Below, piece after piece: positions 61,501-64,000 of a stretch of 64,000 bases of DNA. Every line of letters begins with the position of its first letter. The first letter of the stretch is position 1. The position numbers and the translations under genes were made by a program. The stretch comes from Davidsoniella eucalypti (lineage: Eukaryota; Ascomycota; Sordariomycetes; Microascales; Ceratocystidaceae), in assembly GCA_004009845.1 (NCBI GenBank), contig RMBW01000012.1:248001-312000 (forward strand), written 5' to 3'. The notes below the pieces were generated by a model that saw nothing but the letters and a program-made list of their open reading frames with translations, did no database searches and was not told the DNA's origin.

Positions 61501-64000
61501 AAACTCGGAGTTAGTGCCGCATTCTCCCGGCTCGATTTGCCTCTCCCTGTGAGTAACTCCTCCACCTCATTTCTGAGACTAAGATAGTGGCCTAACATAC
61601 ATTGACCATGTACAGATATGTAGTTAGCTCGCAAGAGATTTAGATTGCTGTTTATTTTTTTACAACTCTGGTCAGACTTAAAGCCCCCCCCCCCCGCTCA
61701 TATTCCTCTAGGAGAAACAACACCCCCCCCCAAGGGAAAAAAGTAAGCAAGAATGCAGCAGGAATAAGACCAGGATCTCATAAAATTCCTGCACTGAAAT
61801 TGCTTAGTGATGGATAGTTGTAGATCGTCTCCTTCGACCGCCTTACAGGGCGAGAAACAGGCAAGCAGACTACTGTTATTGTGTTATTTGCGGACTATAT
61901 CCGGTGACTAAATAGCTTGGTCTTAGTGAAATACCCGGTAAGCAAATCCTCCTAATATCTTTCTTTTTTTTTCGGCCAGTAGGTTCTTGGTATTGAGATT
62001 TTGAAGAGGAAATCCCCGAGCGAAAGATGGAGGAGATCAACAAGTTGTGTATATATTTTTTAATTTTGCTCATCTTGTTTCATGTCTTCATTTACAGCAT
62101 AGATTCAGTGGCACAAGTCATCCATAGAAGTATTTGTTGACGCCGGACTTGTAATCAGCTGAATAATAGTGTGTTCTCGACAATGGCTCTGCCTTGTCAC
62201 TCTGTCGAAGCTATGTATCTTCGACTAACCACCAACATGAATCACAGCCAACAATGGCATTGAGGCTATCAAGAAAGCGTAGCTTCGTTTGAAACAGCCT
62301 AAATTCTGACTATAAACAAAACATAACTGTAAAGACCGTGCCCCGCCACATCGATGACAGGCCATAGGCGAATGACGGCAACTACTACCATTTCAGAAAC
62401 ACAACCAATGATGCGACATAGCACAGAATCTACAGAGCCTTGCCTATCTTTCCCTTGCCTTTCTAGACTAGGCTAAACTAGCCCATGTCGTTTCTACACC
62501 AAAAAAAAACAAAAAAAAACAACACGAGAATAATCCAAACCTAGAATCTACTTTCATATGGACCAACTCGGGTATATCTCCGGTTTTTGATGTGTCAGGA
62601 GACCAGCCGTCCACCAGCATCTTTGGGTCTGGTCTGGGCCGGCCCTACACTATAGTTTATTCGACATGTCTTCCAAAAGGACCTGCTAATTATGTGATAT
62701 TGAAAAAAAAAAAAACCTTTGGTCGTATAGCCTTGCTGTCTGACGACGATACGCGGTTCTTCATGCCTTTGTGGTCCGAAGCCGGCAACTCTCTTCTTTC
62801 GTACGTGTCTCTCCTGCTATGTTGGGTATCACCAGCTGACTAAATCACACCATTCCTTCAGGTAGGCTCCTAATGTGTAGATACTGCTGAGACCAGTCAC
62901 TCATGCAGCTTACACCTTTTTGTCATCATACTTGGGCAATATCTGCGCGTTGTAGTCGTCGTCTTGCCCCCCCTCCTTGGAACTCGCAAACCACTGCTAT
63001 TTGGCAACCACACTTGAGCACCCGGCGTGGCTAGGAGATGGAATACACCATCACAATTGCCTTCACTCTCGCTATCATAATGGTTTGCTGGCTGTGGTAC
63101 AGAAGTCTTTGAAGGTCTGGAATGTTGACCAGCCTGAATCTGGCGGTTATCCAGCTCTCGTTGTCACTTGGTGGTAATGCCATGACGCCCTGCCAGAACG
63201 AAGCCAGAAAGAGTGTGTCCATGAGATTATCTTGGTACACGGCATGGTTGTTGCGCAATGCCAAATAGCGAGCGGCGAACCTCTCTCTCCTTGGCAGCCA
63301 TAACATGCTCGGTATATACAGCAGGCAGTGCGAGGAGTTCTTTGACTGGCAGCCTTAAGCACCGCTATTCTCTCCCGGAATATTCGCCTCCCCAAGGCTA
63401 TATCACACGCTTGATGGAGAATGGAGCAATGCGCATGTGACCAATATTTGTCGAGGCTGATCTATCGGTTCTCCTGTTGACTAATAGTCGTAGAGAACTT
63501 GTAACATGGTTTTCCGATGCCTTGTCACACTTACACATGCACTACCCTCGAGATGTTGAGGTCATTTCTCCACGCCGCGCCAATACATGTCGGTAATAGT
63601 CTATGTATCTGTACAGATATAGCCCGTCTGTTCAAGTCATATGTGAGCTGTACTGAGTCGGCCTGACGAGTCAATTTACGCCCAGAGACATCCTTTCGGT
63701 GTCTTGGATTCGACAATGCCGAAGACAACCAAGTTTTGGGGTGTTGTTTTTTATTTGTTTTTATTTCTCTATTTTTAACCACATGTCCTCACCCTCCAGG
63801 CTGTAATTCTTGCGGACTTTTATTTGGGGATAAATGATAATGATAACGCAACAGCTCTTCCTCGTCTACCTGCCTTGATAGTCACTACCTAGTAATGACC
63901 ATCAGCTTATGGCAGTATCGTCTTACTGGCTAGGATTTCATAGCCTGGTCCGTATCGAACGATTGTAAGATATGTACATGTTCTAGCATATGGGCACCAA
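58501..64000. other. Gene desert, last part
   Basis: No convincing gene. Contains C-rich runs (C9 at 58940-58948; long C runs near 61684-61695 and 61722-61731), an A9-C-A9 tract near 62.50 kb and TATCTGTA-type sites at 59835, 60415, 61406, 61611 and a double site at 63606-63619. The window ends without reaching another recognisable gene. Confidence 0.5.
63606..63619. repeat. Perfect 14-bp palindrome TATCTGTACAGATA
   Basis: Two overlapping copies, in opposite orientation, of the 8-mer that recurs through the intergenic DNA of this window. The dyad symmetry suggests a possible dimer-binding site, but it may equally be chance within TACA/TATG-rich sequence. Confidence 0.7.

Noticed and set aside
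1..64000. tRNA or rRNA genes
   Set aside because: I looked for T-loop GTTCRANNC with paired stems and found no position that also gave an acceptor stem and anticodon arm; a proper covariance-model scan was not possible.
1..64000. CRISPR array, prophage, operon or secondary-metabolite cluster
   Set aside because: No spaced direct-repeat array; the genes are intron-containing eukaryotic genes of unrelated function, with no polyketide or peptide synthetase or viral genes.

Overview
This window looks like nuclear DNA of a filamentous ascomycete fungus. Genes have short introns (45-105 bp) with GTAAGT/GTACGT/GTGAGT donors and YAG acceptors, CT-rich leaders and purine at -3 of most start codons. 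Recognisable proteins are typical of ascomycetes: a CM1-domain microtubule organiser, Rtt106, Vfa1, Yvh1 and a long C2H2 regulator. A sordariomycete is my inference from the style of these proteins; nothing fixes the genus.

Layout: (1) 1-4.4 kb, upstream DNA and CT-rich leader; (2) 4382-7276 (+), CM1/centrosomin-motif protein; (3) 9630-10369 (+), small secreted cysteine-rich protein with TATA box and CT leader; (4) 10713-10958 (+), a doubtful two-exon 46-residue mini-gene; (5) 11807-13063 (-), intronless zinc deacetylase of the acetylpolyamine amidohydrolase/HDAC fold; (6) 17948-18508 (+), small Ser/Thr-rich secreted protein; (7) 18944-20550 (-), histone chaperone RTT106, divergent from (8) 21285-22055 (+), VFA1, the Vps4-associated ESCRT factor; (9) 22.1-27.0 kb, a gene-free island with a 157-bp inverted repeat, a strong G-quadruplex motif and a 21-bp perfect hairpin; (10) 27044-28858 (-), YVH1 phosphatase; (11) 33442-35351 (-), C2H2 zinc-finger regulator; (12) 35.4-64 kb, about 28 kb in which I find no convincing gene, tRNA or intact transposon.

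The genes are unlinked housekeeping and accessory functions, not an operon or a biosynthetic cluster: cytoskeleton, chromatin, endosomal sorting, ribosome maturation/phosphatase signalling, polyamine or protein deacetylation, cell surface and secretion. The least explained parts are the structured island at 24.4-26.0 kb, the 28-kb desert upstream of the zinc-finger gene, an apparently over-represented intergenic 8-mer (TATCTGTA/TACAGATA, 23 sites counted by eye), and the two small secreted proteins. I found no clear evidence of a wholly new multi-gene system.
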